Shown here: one piece after another, positions 53,901 to 60,642 of the stretch
How the letters are laid out: the number at the start of each line of letters is the position of its first letter
Position numbering within the stretch: the first letter of the stretch is position 1
From: Sporosarcina aquimarina
GTDB taxonomy: Bacteria; Bacillota; Bacilli; Bacillales_A; Planococcaceae
Direction: 5' to 3'
Assembly (NCBI RefSeq): GCF_023715615.1
Contig: NZ_JAMBOM010000001.1
Coordinates: forward strand, 1-64,000
DNA length: 64,000 nt
Notes under the pieces: model-generated
What the model was told of the DNA's origin: nothing
Databases searched by the model: none
Seen by the model: only the letters and a program-made list of their open reading frames with translations
Made by a program: the position numbers and the translations under genes

Positions 53901-54380
53901 GCGAAGTAATCATAAAGCATGGAAAGTGCTCATAAGCTTGGGAGAGTGATCATAAAGCATGGAAAGCGCTCATAAACTTGGGGAAGTGATTATAAAGCAT
54001 GGGAAACGCTCATAAACCCGGGGAAGTGATCATAAAGCATGGAAAGCGCTCATAAACCCGGGAAAGTGATCATAAAGCATGGGAAATGCTCATAAACTCA
54101 AGAAAGTGATCATAAAGCATGGGAAATGCTCATAAACTCAAGAAAGTGATCATAAAGCATGGAAAGTGCTCATAAACTCAAGAAAGTGCTCATAAAGCAT
54201 GGAAAGTGCTCATAAACTCAAGAAAGTGATCATAAAGCATGAGAAATGCTCATAAACTCAAGAAAGTGATCATAAAGCATGGGAAATGCTCATAAACCCA
54301 GGAAAGTGCTCATAAAGCATGAGAAATGCTCATAAACTCAAGAAAGTGATCATAAAGCATGGAAAGTGCTCATAAATCTC
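53901..54380. repeat. 24-copy tandem array of a 20-bp unit
   Basis: Twenty-four uninterrupted units of exactly 20 bp. Two types mostly alternate: A (xGAAAGTGATCATAAAGCAT) and B (GGGAAATGCTCATAAACTCA), sharing the core RYGMTCATAAA, so the higher-order period is 40 bp. Each A/B junction forms a 5-bp stem AGCAT/ATGCT, sometimes as AGCAT/GTGCT with a G-U pair. Type A contains the palindrome TGATCA. Stop codons (TAA in every unit) exclude a coding repeat. The remaining 54381-54589 shows no gene. Confidence 0.92.
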
Positions 54381-54589
54381 CTCAGGCGAGTAATAACCCT
54401 AAAACAAAGCACAGCGCACCCTACAAAATCCTTAACGTACTTGAATGGTGTCTCATTTCCGATTAATTCACTCGCATTGCTGATTCCACTCCCGACAACT
54501 CCGATTCTTCGCTAAAACTACTGATTCACGTCGTCCTCATACCTATAATTATTAAAATTGCACATTCCTATCGAAACATGCCCACAAAA

Positions 54590-54626
54590 AAACGGGGAGT
54601 GATCAGATTGTTGATCACTCCCCAGT
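54590..54626 (-). terminator. terminator of the HTH/QueT operon
   Basis: GGGGAGTGATCA, loop, TGATCACTCCCC with a T-run on the minus strand. Confidence 0.85.
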
Positions 54627-54629
54627 TAT

Positions 54630-54860
54630 TCAATCTTCATCTTTAATATCACGATCTGGTGGTATGGGTTCGCTGCGCCACTCCTCAATTTGTTGCTTAA
54701 GTTGCTTTAATTGTTCGAAGTAAAGACCAAATTGTCCTTCATTGATCAAAAACTGTGTACCGTCGTGAACGGAACGAATTCGCTTGTCCAATACATATTG
54801 TCGTACTTGTTCAACGGGCATCCCGAGTTTGACAGCTGTCTCTTCAATCGTCAGGTACAT
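54630..54860 (-). CDS. excisionase-like helix-turn-helix protein
   Basis: A 76-aa MerR-like/Xis-type HTH_17 protein (MYLTIEETAVKLGMPVEQVRQYVLDKRIRSV) with a coiled-coil C-terminus (FEQLKQLKQQIEEW). No integrase or attachment site is near, so it is likely a small chromosomal DNA-binding protein. It lies 13 bp downstream of queT in the same orientation. Confidence 0.8.
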   Translation of the reverse strand: MYLTIEETAVKLGMPVEQVRQYVLDKRIRSVHDGTQFLINEGQFGLYFEQLKQLKQQIEEWRSEPIPPDRDIKDED

Positions 54861-54873
54861 ACCTCAACCTCCG

Positions 54874-55359
54874 TCAAATCAATTTTGAGAGTGATATTCG
54901 TTTGTTCAATGTATGCATAAGTGGAATTCCGATTGCCATGACAATAAATTCACTGATGGCAAGATATCCCCAAGTGACCCAGAACGGGAATCCGAGCACT
55001 AGATGTAGTTGCCAAGAGATGATGCACATCGTCGTCGTAAAGACAGCGGTATTGACCATCATCCGTTTCACGGGACTAGAGATCCTTTTTATAAGAAAAA
55101 TCGTGATGCTTAACGAGATCATCGTATGGCCAACGCCAAATAGAAGGTCAATTGGGCCGACTTCGGATAATAGTAAGTTTGACACAAAGACACCGATGAC
55201 GATGCCTACGAAATATTTTTTGTTGAAGACGACCAGATGGTTAAAGATTTCAGCTAGACGGAACTGAATGTTCGTAAAGCCGAACGGGGCTAAGACAATC
55301 ATAACGGCCACGTAAAGTGCGCCAATTATGCCGCTTACTGCGAGTGTTTTTGTTTTCAT
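54874..55359 (-). CDS. queT: QueT-type queuosine-precursor transporter
   Basis: A 161-aa membrane protein with five to six helices of the QueT family (FGFTNIQFRLAEIF and PIDLLFGVGHT segments), an S component of ECF transporters for preQ1/preQ0-type precursors. A preQ1-I riboswitch with its tail overlapping the ribosome site precedes it, which fixes the substrate class. Confidence 0.92.
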   Translation of the reverse strand: MKTKTLAVSGIIGALYVAVMIVLAPFGFTNIQFRLAEIFNHLVVFNKKYFVGIVIGVFVSNLLLSEVGPIDLLFGVGHTMISLSITIFLIKRISSPVKRMMVNTAVFTTTMCIISWQLHLVLGFPFWVTWGYLAISEFIVMAIGIPLMHTLNKRISLSKLI

Positions 55360-55370
55360 TTCATTATAAG

Positions 55371-55409
55371 CTCCTTAGTTTTTTTTCGTGGGAGGATTTT
55401 CGAACCACG
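55371..55409 (-). ncRNA. preQ1-I riboswitch
   Basis: Minus strand CGTGGTTC...CCTCCCACG hairpin followed by an A-rich tail AAAAAAAACTAAGGAG. The tail contains the queT Shine-Dalgarno, so ligand binding would sequester it and stop translation. Confidence 0.85.
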
Positions 55410-55436
55410 TAATTTGAACGCTATTCAGTTTAGCAC

Positions 55437-55579
55437 TTTCTGAGGGGGGCGTACAGTCGACAATAGGGATTGTTAGCAAAGGGATTGTCGGATATGGATT
55501 AGATCGGTTCTTCGGCGTTAAAAAGCAGAGCTTATCTCAAGCCGTAATGGATGCAAGTAGTACGGAAAGTGGTAACTAA
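55437..55579 (+). pseudogene. start-less protein-like fragment
   Basis: About 45 codons read through to TAA at 55577 (STIGIVSKGIVGYGLDRFF...LSQAVMDASSTE) after a GAGGGGGG ribosome-site-like sequence, but with no ATG/GTG/TTG start. Protein-like composition suggests a truncated gene. A terminator follows at 55627. Confidence 0.35.
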
Positions 55580-55626
55580 CCCTTACTTCAGCCTCCTGAT
55601 AAATATCACAAAATAATAAATGTCCA

Positions 55627-55656
55627 CCACACTGTTAAGGATACAGTGTGGTTTTT
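55627..55656 (+). terminator. intrinsic terminator
   Basis: CCACACTGT, loop, ACAGTGTGG followed by five T. Confidence 0.88.
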
Positions 55657-55668
55657 CTTGCTCAACAA

Positions 55669-55693
55669 GTTTGTTCCAAGAAGAACTGGGAAT
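55669..55693 (+). promoter_or_regulatory. sigma-B-type promoter of the KGG protein
   Basis: GTTTGT, 13 bp, GGGAAT, about 45 bp before the start. Confidence 0.7.
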
Positions 55694-55739
55694 ATAGTCA
55701 ATAACTATGAACAGAATTATTACGTTGGGAGGACTGATG

Positions 55740-55955
55740 ATGGCAAACCAAGAGAGTAAGGAAAAGATGTCGAGAGAAGAAGCAGGACGCATGGGTGGGA
55801 AAGCGACGTCAAAGAAGCATGATAAAGAATTTTATCGAGAAATTGGTAAAAAAGGTGGAGAAGCAACCGCTCAGACTCATGGCAAGGAATTCTATGAAGA
55901 AATTGGACAAAAGGGTGGCGTAGCTCGAGCTGAACATAGGAGTAACAAAAGCTAA
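55740..55955 (+). CDS. KGG-repeat (GsiB-like) stress protein
   Basis: A 71-aa hydrophilic protein with three KGG-type repeats (AGRMGGKAT, IGKKGGEAT, IGQKGGVAR) spaced 22-23 residues. Such proteins resemble plant LEA/hydrophilin proteins and are sigma-B-controlled in Bacillus; the upstream promoter agrees. ATG 55740 after GGGAGGA. The 267 bp to the next gene show nothing clear. Confidence 0.9.
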   Translation: MANQESKEKMSREEAGRMGGKATSKKHDKEFYREIGKKGGEATAQTHGKEFYEEIGQKGGVARAEHRSNKS

Positions 55956-56222
55956 CAGCAAGTAATAGGGTGAGTAAAGTCTTTCTCTAGGAATTGTTGT
56001 TATCCCTCTGAATCGTGAAGTTAAGATTCGCTTGTGTACATGTATCTGCTAGTTGTAGAATTTTCTCGCAGAGCTATAGATGATGTTTTCATTCAATCAG
56101 GAGGGGAACATAAAAAAGAGTACGACCTAAAGGGCAGACAGTTCGTGCATATCACTTCCATCCTCACTAGACGGAGCATATGTCCGCGACTGGCTGCCTA
56201 ACTCATTAAAGGAGGAATTCGT

Positions 56223-56552
56223 ATGACGCCTCAACACTATCAAGAATGTCTAAAAGCATGTATGGAATGCCTAGAAGCCTGTAACAATTGCTTCGATGCT
56301 TGCCTAAAAGAAGATGATGTAAAAATGATGGCAGAATGCATAAGACTGGATCGGGAATGCGCAGACATCTGTGCATACGCTGTTCAAGCAATGACACGTA
56401 ACAGTCCATTTGCGAAAGAGATTTGTCAGCTATGTGCTTACATTTGTGACCATTGTGCAGAAGAGTGTGGTAAGCATGACCACGATCATTGTCAACGTTG
56501 TGCTGAAGCATGTAAGAAATGTGCGGATGCTTGCCGTAAGATGTTAGCATAA
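56223..56552 (+). CDS. Cys-rich copper-storage-like four-helix protein (DUF326)
   Basis: A 109-aa protein with about 19 cysteines, spaced as CxxxC and CxxC along four predicted helices (ECLKACMECLEACNNCFDAC at the start, CAEECGKHDHDHCQRC in the last part). This is the pattern of Csp/YhjQ-like copper-storage proteins, where the cysteines line the bundle and hold Cu(I). There is no signal peptide, so a cytosolic form. AAAGGAGG precedes ATG. Confidence 0.88.
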   Translation: MTPQHYQECLKACMECLEACNNCFDACLKEDDVKMMAECIRLDRECADICAYAVQAMTRNSPFAKEICQLCAYICDHCAEECGKHDHDHCQRCAEACKKCADACRKMLA

Positions 56553-56640
56553 TTCACAGCGGGACAAGTCGGACTCCTCAAACATAAATATAATAAAACA
56601 AGTGAGCATGCCATTTTTCGACGGGCATGCTTTTTTTGTG

Positions 56641-56692
56641 TTGCAATTATCTGAATTAATATGTATAGTACATTACAACAGTAATGTACTAT
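56641..56692 (+). promoter_or_regulatory. promoter and perfect operator of the YtrA-type operon
   Basis: TTGCAA (56641-56646), 17 bp, TATAGT (56664-56669). Overlapping the -10 and the start point, ATAGTACATTAC-AACA-GTAATGTACTAT (56665-56692) is a perfect 12-bp inverted repeat and the likely operator of the downstream GntR regulator. Confidence 0.85.
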
Positions 56693-56715
56693 TTGACATG
56701 AAGGGAGTGACGGTT

Positions 56716-57099
56716 TTGCATGACGTGGATGGAGAAAAGCCAATTTATATACAAATTGCCGATTGGCTAGAGAATGCAATCATCGATGGCACATTGCAGG
56801 CAGATGAAAAAGTCTATTCGCAATATCAGCTGGCGGAACTCTTCACCATCAATCCTGCCACTGCGGGAAAGGGGCTGACGATTTTGCTGGAAGCGGAACT
56901 TGTCTACAAAAAACGAGGGCTTGGAATGTTTGTCGCACCCGATGCTCAAGAAAAACTCCGCGCCAAAAGGAAAGAACAAACACTTCTGAAGATAGTTCAA
57001 GATTTACTCAACGAAGCGAGTCTCCTCGACATCGGTACTGACGAACTAGACCAGATAATCGAAAAAGAACGGAAGCAACGGAAGGGGAACCAGACATGA
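56716..57099 (+). CDS. GntR/YtrA-family regulator
   Basis: A 127-aa regulator: GntR winged helix (about 9-75, EKPIYIQIADWLENAIIDGTL and INPATAGKGLTILLEAELVYKKRGLGMFV in parts) with a short helical C-terminus, the YtrA layout. TTG 56716 was chosen after GGGAGTG. It overlaps the ABC gene by four bases. YtrA-type repressors sense cell-wall antibiotics. Confidence 0.9.
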   Translation: MHDVDGEKPIYIQIADWLENAIIDGTLQADEKVYSQYQLAELFTINPATAGKGLTILLEAELVYKKRGLGMFVAPDAQEKLRAKRKEQTLLKIVQDLLNEASLLDIGTDELDQIIEKERKQRKGNQT

Positions 57100-57992
57100 C
57101 GGTAATATCTATGAAAAACGTCAGTAAAAACTATTCTAGAATCGCTGCATTAACCGATTTAACTGTCAAGATTGAAGAAAATGTCATTACAGGTATCGTA
57201 GGAAGAAATGGTGCGGGAAAAACGACGTTGCTTAAAATGATTGCAGGATTTCAGAAGGTAACAAAAGGTGAATTGCGTGTGTTCGAGGAAAGCCCATTCA
57301 GAAGCATCCTCGTCTCTGCTAATTCTATCTACATCGATGATGCAATGAGTTATCCAGGTTCGATGAAACTGCACGAACTACTCGATGAATTCAATCGGTT
57401 TTACGCAAATTGGAATGAAGAACTTGCGGTTCGTCTTATGGAATACTTTTCAATTCCGCTGAACACGCGGCATCGGTTTTTATCTAAAGGAAAACGAAGT
57501 ACGTTCAACGCGATTGTCGGGATTGCGGCGCGTTGTCCCCTCACGATTTTCGATGAACCCACGACAGGAATGGATACAGCAGCGCGCAATGACTTCTATC
57601 GCGCCTTACTGAAAGACTACATTGCGTTCCCGCGAACCATTTTGTTGTCCAGTCACTATATCGATGAAATGAAAGACGTACTGGAAGACTTACTTGTAAT
57701 CCATCGAAAGGGGATTCGCTATCACGGATCGGTTTCTGACTTGCAAGAGGCATACTTGTCGCTACGAGGATCATCTGAACAATTGTTACGAGTTACATTA
57801 GGTAAAACCATTGTCTCTAAAACAAAGCGAGGTCTGCTAGAAGAGTGGATTGTGGAAAATAACTTTTCAGATGCAGAACGTGCAGAACTCAACCGACAGG
57901 GCATTACCAATTTGACCGTTTCACTGAATGATGCATACTTAGCCTTGACGGAACAGCTGAGAGGAGGGATTGACGATGTCTTTAACGCATAG
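57096..57992 (+). CDS. ABC transporter ATPase (YtrB-like)
   Basis: A 298-aa ATPase: Walker A GRNGAGKTT; the expected LSGGQ signature is degenerate (LSKGKRSTFN); Walker B TIFDEPTTG; H-loop LLSSHY. Residues 215-298 form a C-terminal extension. Translationally coupled to the upstream regulator and downstream permease. Confidence 0.9.
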   Translation: MTVISMKNVSKNYSRIAALTDLTVKIEENVITGIVGRNGAGKTTLLKMIAGFQKVTKGELRVFEESPFRSILVSANSIYIDDAMSYPGSMKLHELLDEFNRFYANWNEELAVRLMEYFSIPLNTRHRFLSKGKRSTFNAIVGIAARCPLTIFDEPTTGMDTAARNDFYRALLKDYIAFPRTILLSSHYIDEMKDVLEDLLVIHRKGIRYHGSVSDLQEAYLSLRGSSEQLLRVTLGKTIVSKTKRGLLEEWIVENNFSDAERAELNRQGITNLTVSLNDAYLALTEQLRGGIDDVFNA

Positions 57993-58731
57993 AACGATGG
58001 GTGAAGTTGTGAAACAGCAGTTTTTGTTTAAGTTGAGAAGCAATGCGGCAGTAATTACGGTTTTATTTGTAATGCAAGCTGTTGTTTGGGGACTTATGAT
58101 CGGCGGAGCAAACACAGGATTGAGTATGTCAACGTTTGAATTTAGGTGGAAATTAATCACTAACGATGGGGTTGTGATAGCTAGTCTGTTATGGGCGCTA
58201 GTAGTTGGGGTAATATTGACGACCCCTGGACAGCGAAATGCTTCTTTTACATATGTGTCATCTCCGGTTACAGAGAACCTAGCGAATTTTTGTTTCTTTG
58301 GCCTAGCAGCGATAATTGCTGGGGTAACCACAGTTTTGTCGGGCAGTGTTATGAAATTAGTGGTGTTCATGAAAGATGGAAACAGCATAATTGAAACGGG
58401 GGGATTAATTGCAGCGCCGTTGGATTTCTTTTCACGCATAGTAGTTATGATTTTATACACATTGTTAATTATGGTTGTAGTTTATACTTTTATGCTTTTT
58501 GTTCAAATGAATCGCTTGATGATTGTCCCAATCGTTCTATTGGTGTTACTTAGTACTAAATCGAGTGTATTTGGCCATCTTGGTATTGAGGGTAATATAG
58601 TTACGTTCTTTGACTTTTTCTATAATGAATCCTCCTTTTGGTTGTTTTTAGTAAAGACAGGTGTAGTAATGGTAATAGTGAGCATACTTAGCTTCTTTCC
58701 TTCTTCCCGAATTGAGGTGAAACAGTCATGA
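57976..58731 (+). CDS. ABC-type membrane subunit, unknown substrate
   Basis: A 251-aa protein with six hydrophobic helices and no soluble domain, the usual partner of YtrB-like ATPases. ATG 57976 is eight bases after GGAGGG and overlaps the ATPase gene. The sequence diverges from well-known permease families. Confidence 0.75.
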   Translation: MSLTHRTMGEVVKQQFLFKLRSNAAVITVLFVMQAVVWGLMIGGANTGLSMSTFEFRWKLITNDGVVIASLLWALVVGVILTTPGQRNASFTYVSSPVTENLANFCFFGLAAIIAGVTTVLSGSVMKLVVFMKDGNSIIETGGLIAAPLDFFSRIVVMILYTLLIMVVVYTFMLFVQMNRLMIVPIVLLVLLSTKSSVFGHLGIEGNIVTFFDFFYNESSFWLFLVKTGVVMVIVSILSFFPSSRIEVKQS

Positions 58732-59435
58732 CAGCAATTGAATCAGTCCTACCGATAATTGCTGTTATCTTGCTGTTTTTATTTGTCTGGGGGATTCAGC
58801 GTGCGTTGCAAAATCGTTTTATGAGAAAGACTCATTATAAAGTAATAATTGGATATATAACATTTTTGCTCTTTGCGTTGATTGTCACAGAAATCTTAGA
58901 ACAGACAACAAGTTTGAATCTCACGCGGATAACATCACAAGAAAAGGTGGATGTAGGAAGAGCCATATTATCAGATAAATCTATCCCGGAAAACCAGTTG
59001 GTTACTGAACGAACCCATGAGGTAGATGGCAAATTATCAATAAAGGCTGAACAACGTGAATACGAAACTATCTTTTATATAGAAAGATCATTCGAGAATG
59101 GAAATACCGTGACTGAGCGTGTTTATAAACCAAGCTTGACAATTGGAGATGGTGGAAATGGGGGCAAGAGCTATGATTTGTCCCAATATGTAAAAGTTAG
59201 TTTGCCGGTATGGAAAGGACAAGAAGTGGTAATGCCATTTCAATCCAAGCAGGAACTCGTTATCTCTGCATACCGAGACTCTATATTCATTAGTCAATTA
59301 ACAAGTAACCAGGTTGGCAATCTTTATGGGGGTTCCGAGATGAGTTACGGTATTGTTCATCTTATCATTCCGGAAGACATTGAACTGGATATTCAATTAG
59401 ACCCCGAGTACTATGTAGAAGTTCATCGCGATTAA
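58728..59435 (+). CDS. membrane-anchored protein of the YtrA-type operon
   Basis: A 235-aa protein: two N-terminal helices (8-25, 38-58), then an extracellular beta-rich region (about 70-230). Not recognised. It starts within the stop of the permease gene (ATGA overlap), so it is part of the same transport/sensing unit. Confidence 0.75.
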   Translation: MTAIESVLPIIAVILLFLFVWGIQRALQNRFMRKTHYKVIIGYITFLLFALIVTEILEQTTSLNLTRITSQEKVDVGRAILSDKSIPENQLVTERTHEVDGKLSIKAEQREYETIFYIERSFENGNTVTERVYKPSLTIGDGGNGGKSYDLSQYVKVSLPVWKGQEVVMPFQSKQELVISAYRDSIFISQLTSNQVGNLYGGSEMSYGIVHLIIPEDIELDIQLDPEYYVEVHRD

Positions 59436-59442
59436 CAAACAA

Positions 59443-59474
59443 TTATGCCCCCGTTTTTAAAATGGGGGCATTAT
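59443..59474. terminator. hairpin between convergent genes
   Basis: ATGCCCCC, AT-rich loop, GGGGGCAT. Weak T-runs; probably serves both convergent genes. Confidence 0.6.
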
Positions 59475-59477
59475 CAA

Positions 59478-59651
59478 TCACCGTTTCGGTTTCTTCTGTT
59501 CCATTCCTTGTCCCGCTGCTTTTTTCTTTTTCTTCGCTGCATCGTTCTGTCCAATCACGTCAAAATCATCGGGACTTAAATCCATCCCGTATCCGAACTC
59601 TTCACGGCCTAGCTGATTTGCTTTCTGTTTACGCTTCTCTTCTTTATCCAA
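59478..59651 (-). CDS. small charged protein, unknown
   Basis: A 57-aa basic/acidic protein (MDKEEKRKQKANQLGREEFGYGMDL...KKKKKAAGQG) of a type often seen in Bacillales genomes. TTG 59651 follows GGAGGTG by six bases; the longer frame starts upstream of that ribosome site. Function unknown. Confidence 0.75.
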   Translation of the reverse strand: MDKEEKRKQKANQLGREEFGYGMDLSPDDFDVIGQNDAAKKKKKAAGQGMEQKKPKR

Positions 59652-59795
59652 TGAAATCACCTCCATTGAAAAGTATGTGCATCCTCAAAAGAATCATCCC
59701 CGAACACATCTTAAGAATTTCTTCATACTTTCCCTTCTCAAATGTTAAGAAGTCCCTGTTACAATAAAACTATCGAGCAAGAAAGAGGTGCTGAC

Positions 59796-60485
59796 ATGGC
59801 AGCAATGACGATTTTAGTGGCCGATGACGACAAAGAAATCCGTGATGGCATAGAGATTTATTTGAAAAACGAAGGGTATCGTGTACTAAAAGCAGCAGAT
59901 GGACGGGAAGCACTGGATTTACTTGAAACCGAGGAAGTGCACTTACTCATTCTCGACATCATGATGCCCAATATGGACGGCATAACAGCGACTTTCAAAA
60001 TTCGTGAAGCCCAAAACGTTCCAATCATTATGCTCAGTGCAAAAGTGGAAGAGTCGGATAAAATCCATGGACTTTCTGTCGGTGCGGATGATTACGTTTC
60101 AAAACCGTTCCAGCCGATGGAACTGATGGCTCGTGTAAAATCACAATTGCGACGCTACGTCCAGCTCGGTACGTATGATGGTGGAACGACGCTAGAAATT
60201 GATGGATTGGTGTTGGACGAAGAAGCAAAAACGGTTACTCTCGAGGGCACTCCAGTCAAATTGACGCCAACCGAATTCAAGATAACAGAGTTGCTTATGA
60301 AACATCCCGGACGAGTTTTTTCCATCAATGAAATCTATGAGCGTGTATGGAACGAAGAAGCGTATAATGCTGAAAACATTGTGGCTGTGCACATTCGTAA
60401 AATCCGTGAAAAGATAGAAGCAGATCCGAAAAATCCGAGATATGTAAAGGTGGTGTGGGGCGTTGGGTACAAAATCGAGAAATAA
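59796..60485 (+). CDS. OmpR/VanR-type response regulator
   Basis: A 229-aa regulator: receiver domain with D54 (LILDIMMPNMDG), K106-region SKPFQP, and winged-helix effector (about 133-228, ENIVAVHIRKIREKIEADPKNPRYVKVVWGVGYKI in parts). ATG 59796 after AAAGAGGTG. Followed by a small membrane ORF and its kinase. TTAAGAA repeats near 59711 and 59744 may be its own sites. Confidence 0.93.
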   Translation: MAAMTILVADDDKEIRDGIEIYLKNEGYRVLKAADGREALDLLETEEVHLLILDIMMPNMDGITATFKIREAQNVPIIMLSAKVEESDKIHGLSVGADDYVSKPFQPMELMARVKSQLRRYVQLGTYDGGTTLEIDGLVLDEEAKTVTLEGTPVKLTPTEFKITELLMKHPGRVFSINEIYERVWNEEAYNAENIVAVHIRKIREKIEADPKNPRYVKVVWGVGYKIEK

Positions 60486-60642
60486 TACTTCACTTCTCTG
60501 GTCTATTGTTTCCATCGTTATTGCGTTCGGAAGTATTGTTTATTGCTTCCCGCATATTACTGACATTGCAAGTGACGGTATCGCCCGAACCACCCGAACG
60601 GTAACGTACTTCATCCAAATTATAAAAGGAGGCACCGTGTGA
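60463..60642 (+). CDS. 59-aa membrane ORF between regulator and kinase
   Basis: TTG 60463 to TGA 60642, overlapping the end of the regulator gene by 23 bp and sharing the TGATG junction with the kinase start. The product (MGTKSRNNTSLLWSIVSIVIAF...) has a basic N-terminus and one helix, then a polar tail. A GGTGGTGTGGGG sequence precedes the start. It may be a small regulator of the kinase or the displaced original N-terminus of the kinase. Not previously described as far as I can tell from sequence. Confidence 0.55.
   Translation: MGTKSRNNTSLLWSIVSIVIAFGSIVYCFPHITDIASDGIARTTRTVTYFIQIIKGGTV

Noticed and set aside
53901..54380. CRISPR array
   Set aside because: Units are contiguous 20-mers with no unique spacers, and no cas genes are present.
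54630..54860. prophage or integrative element signalled by the excisionase-like protein
   Set aside because: No integrase, attachment repeats or phage genes nearby; the gene sits behind queT.
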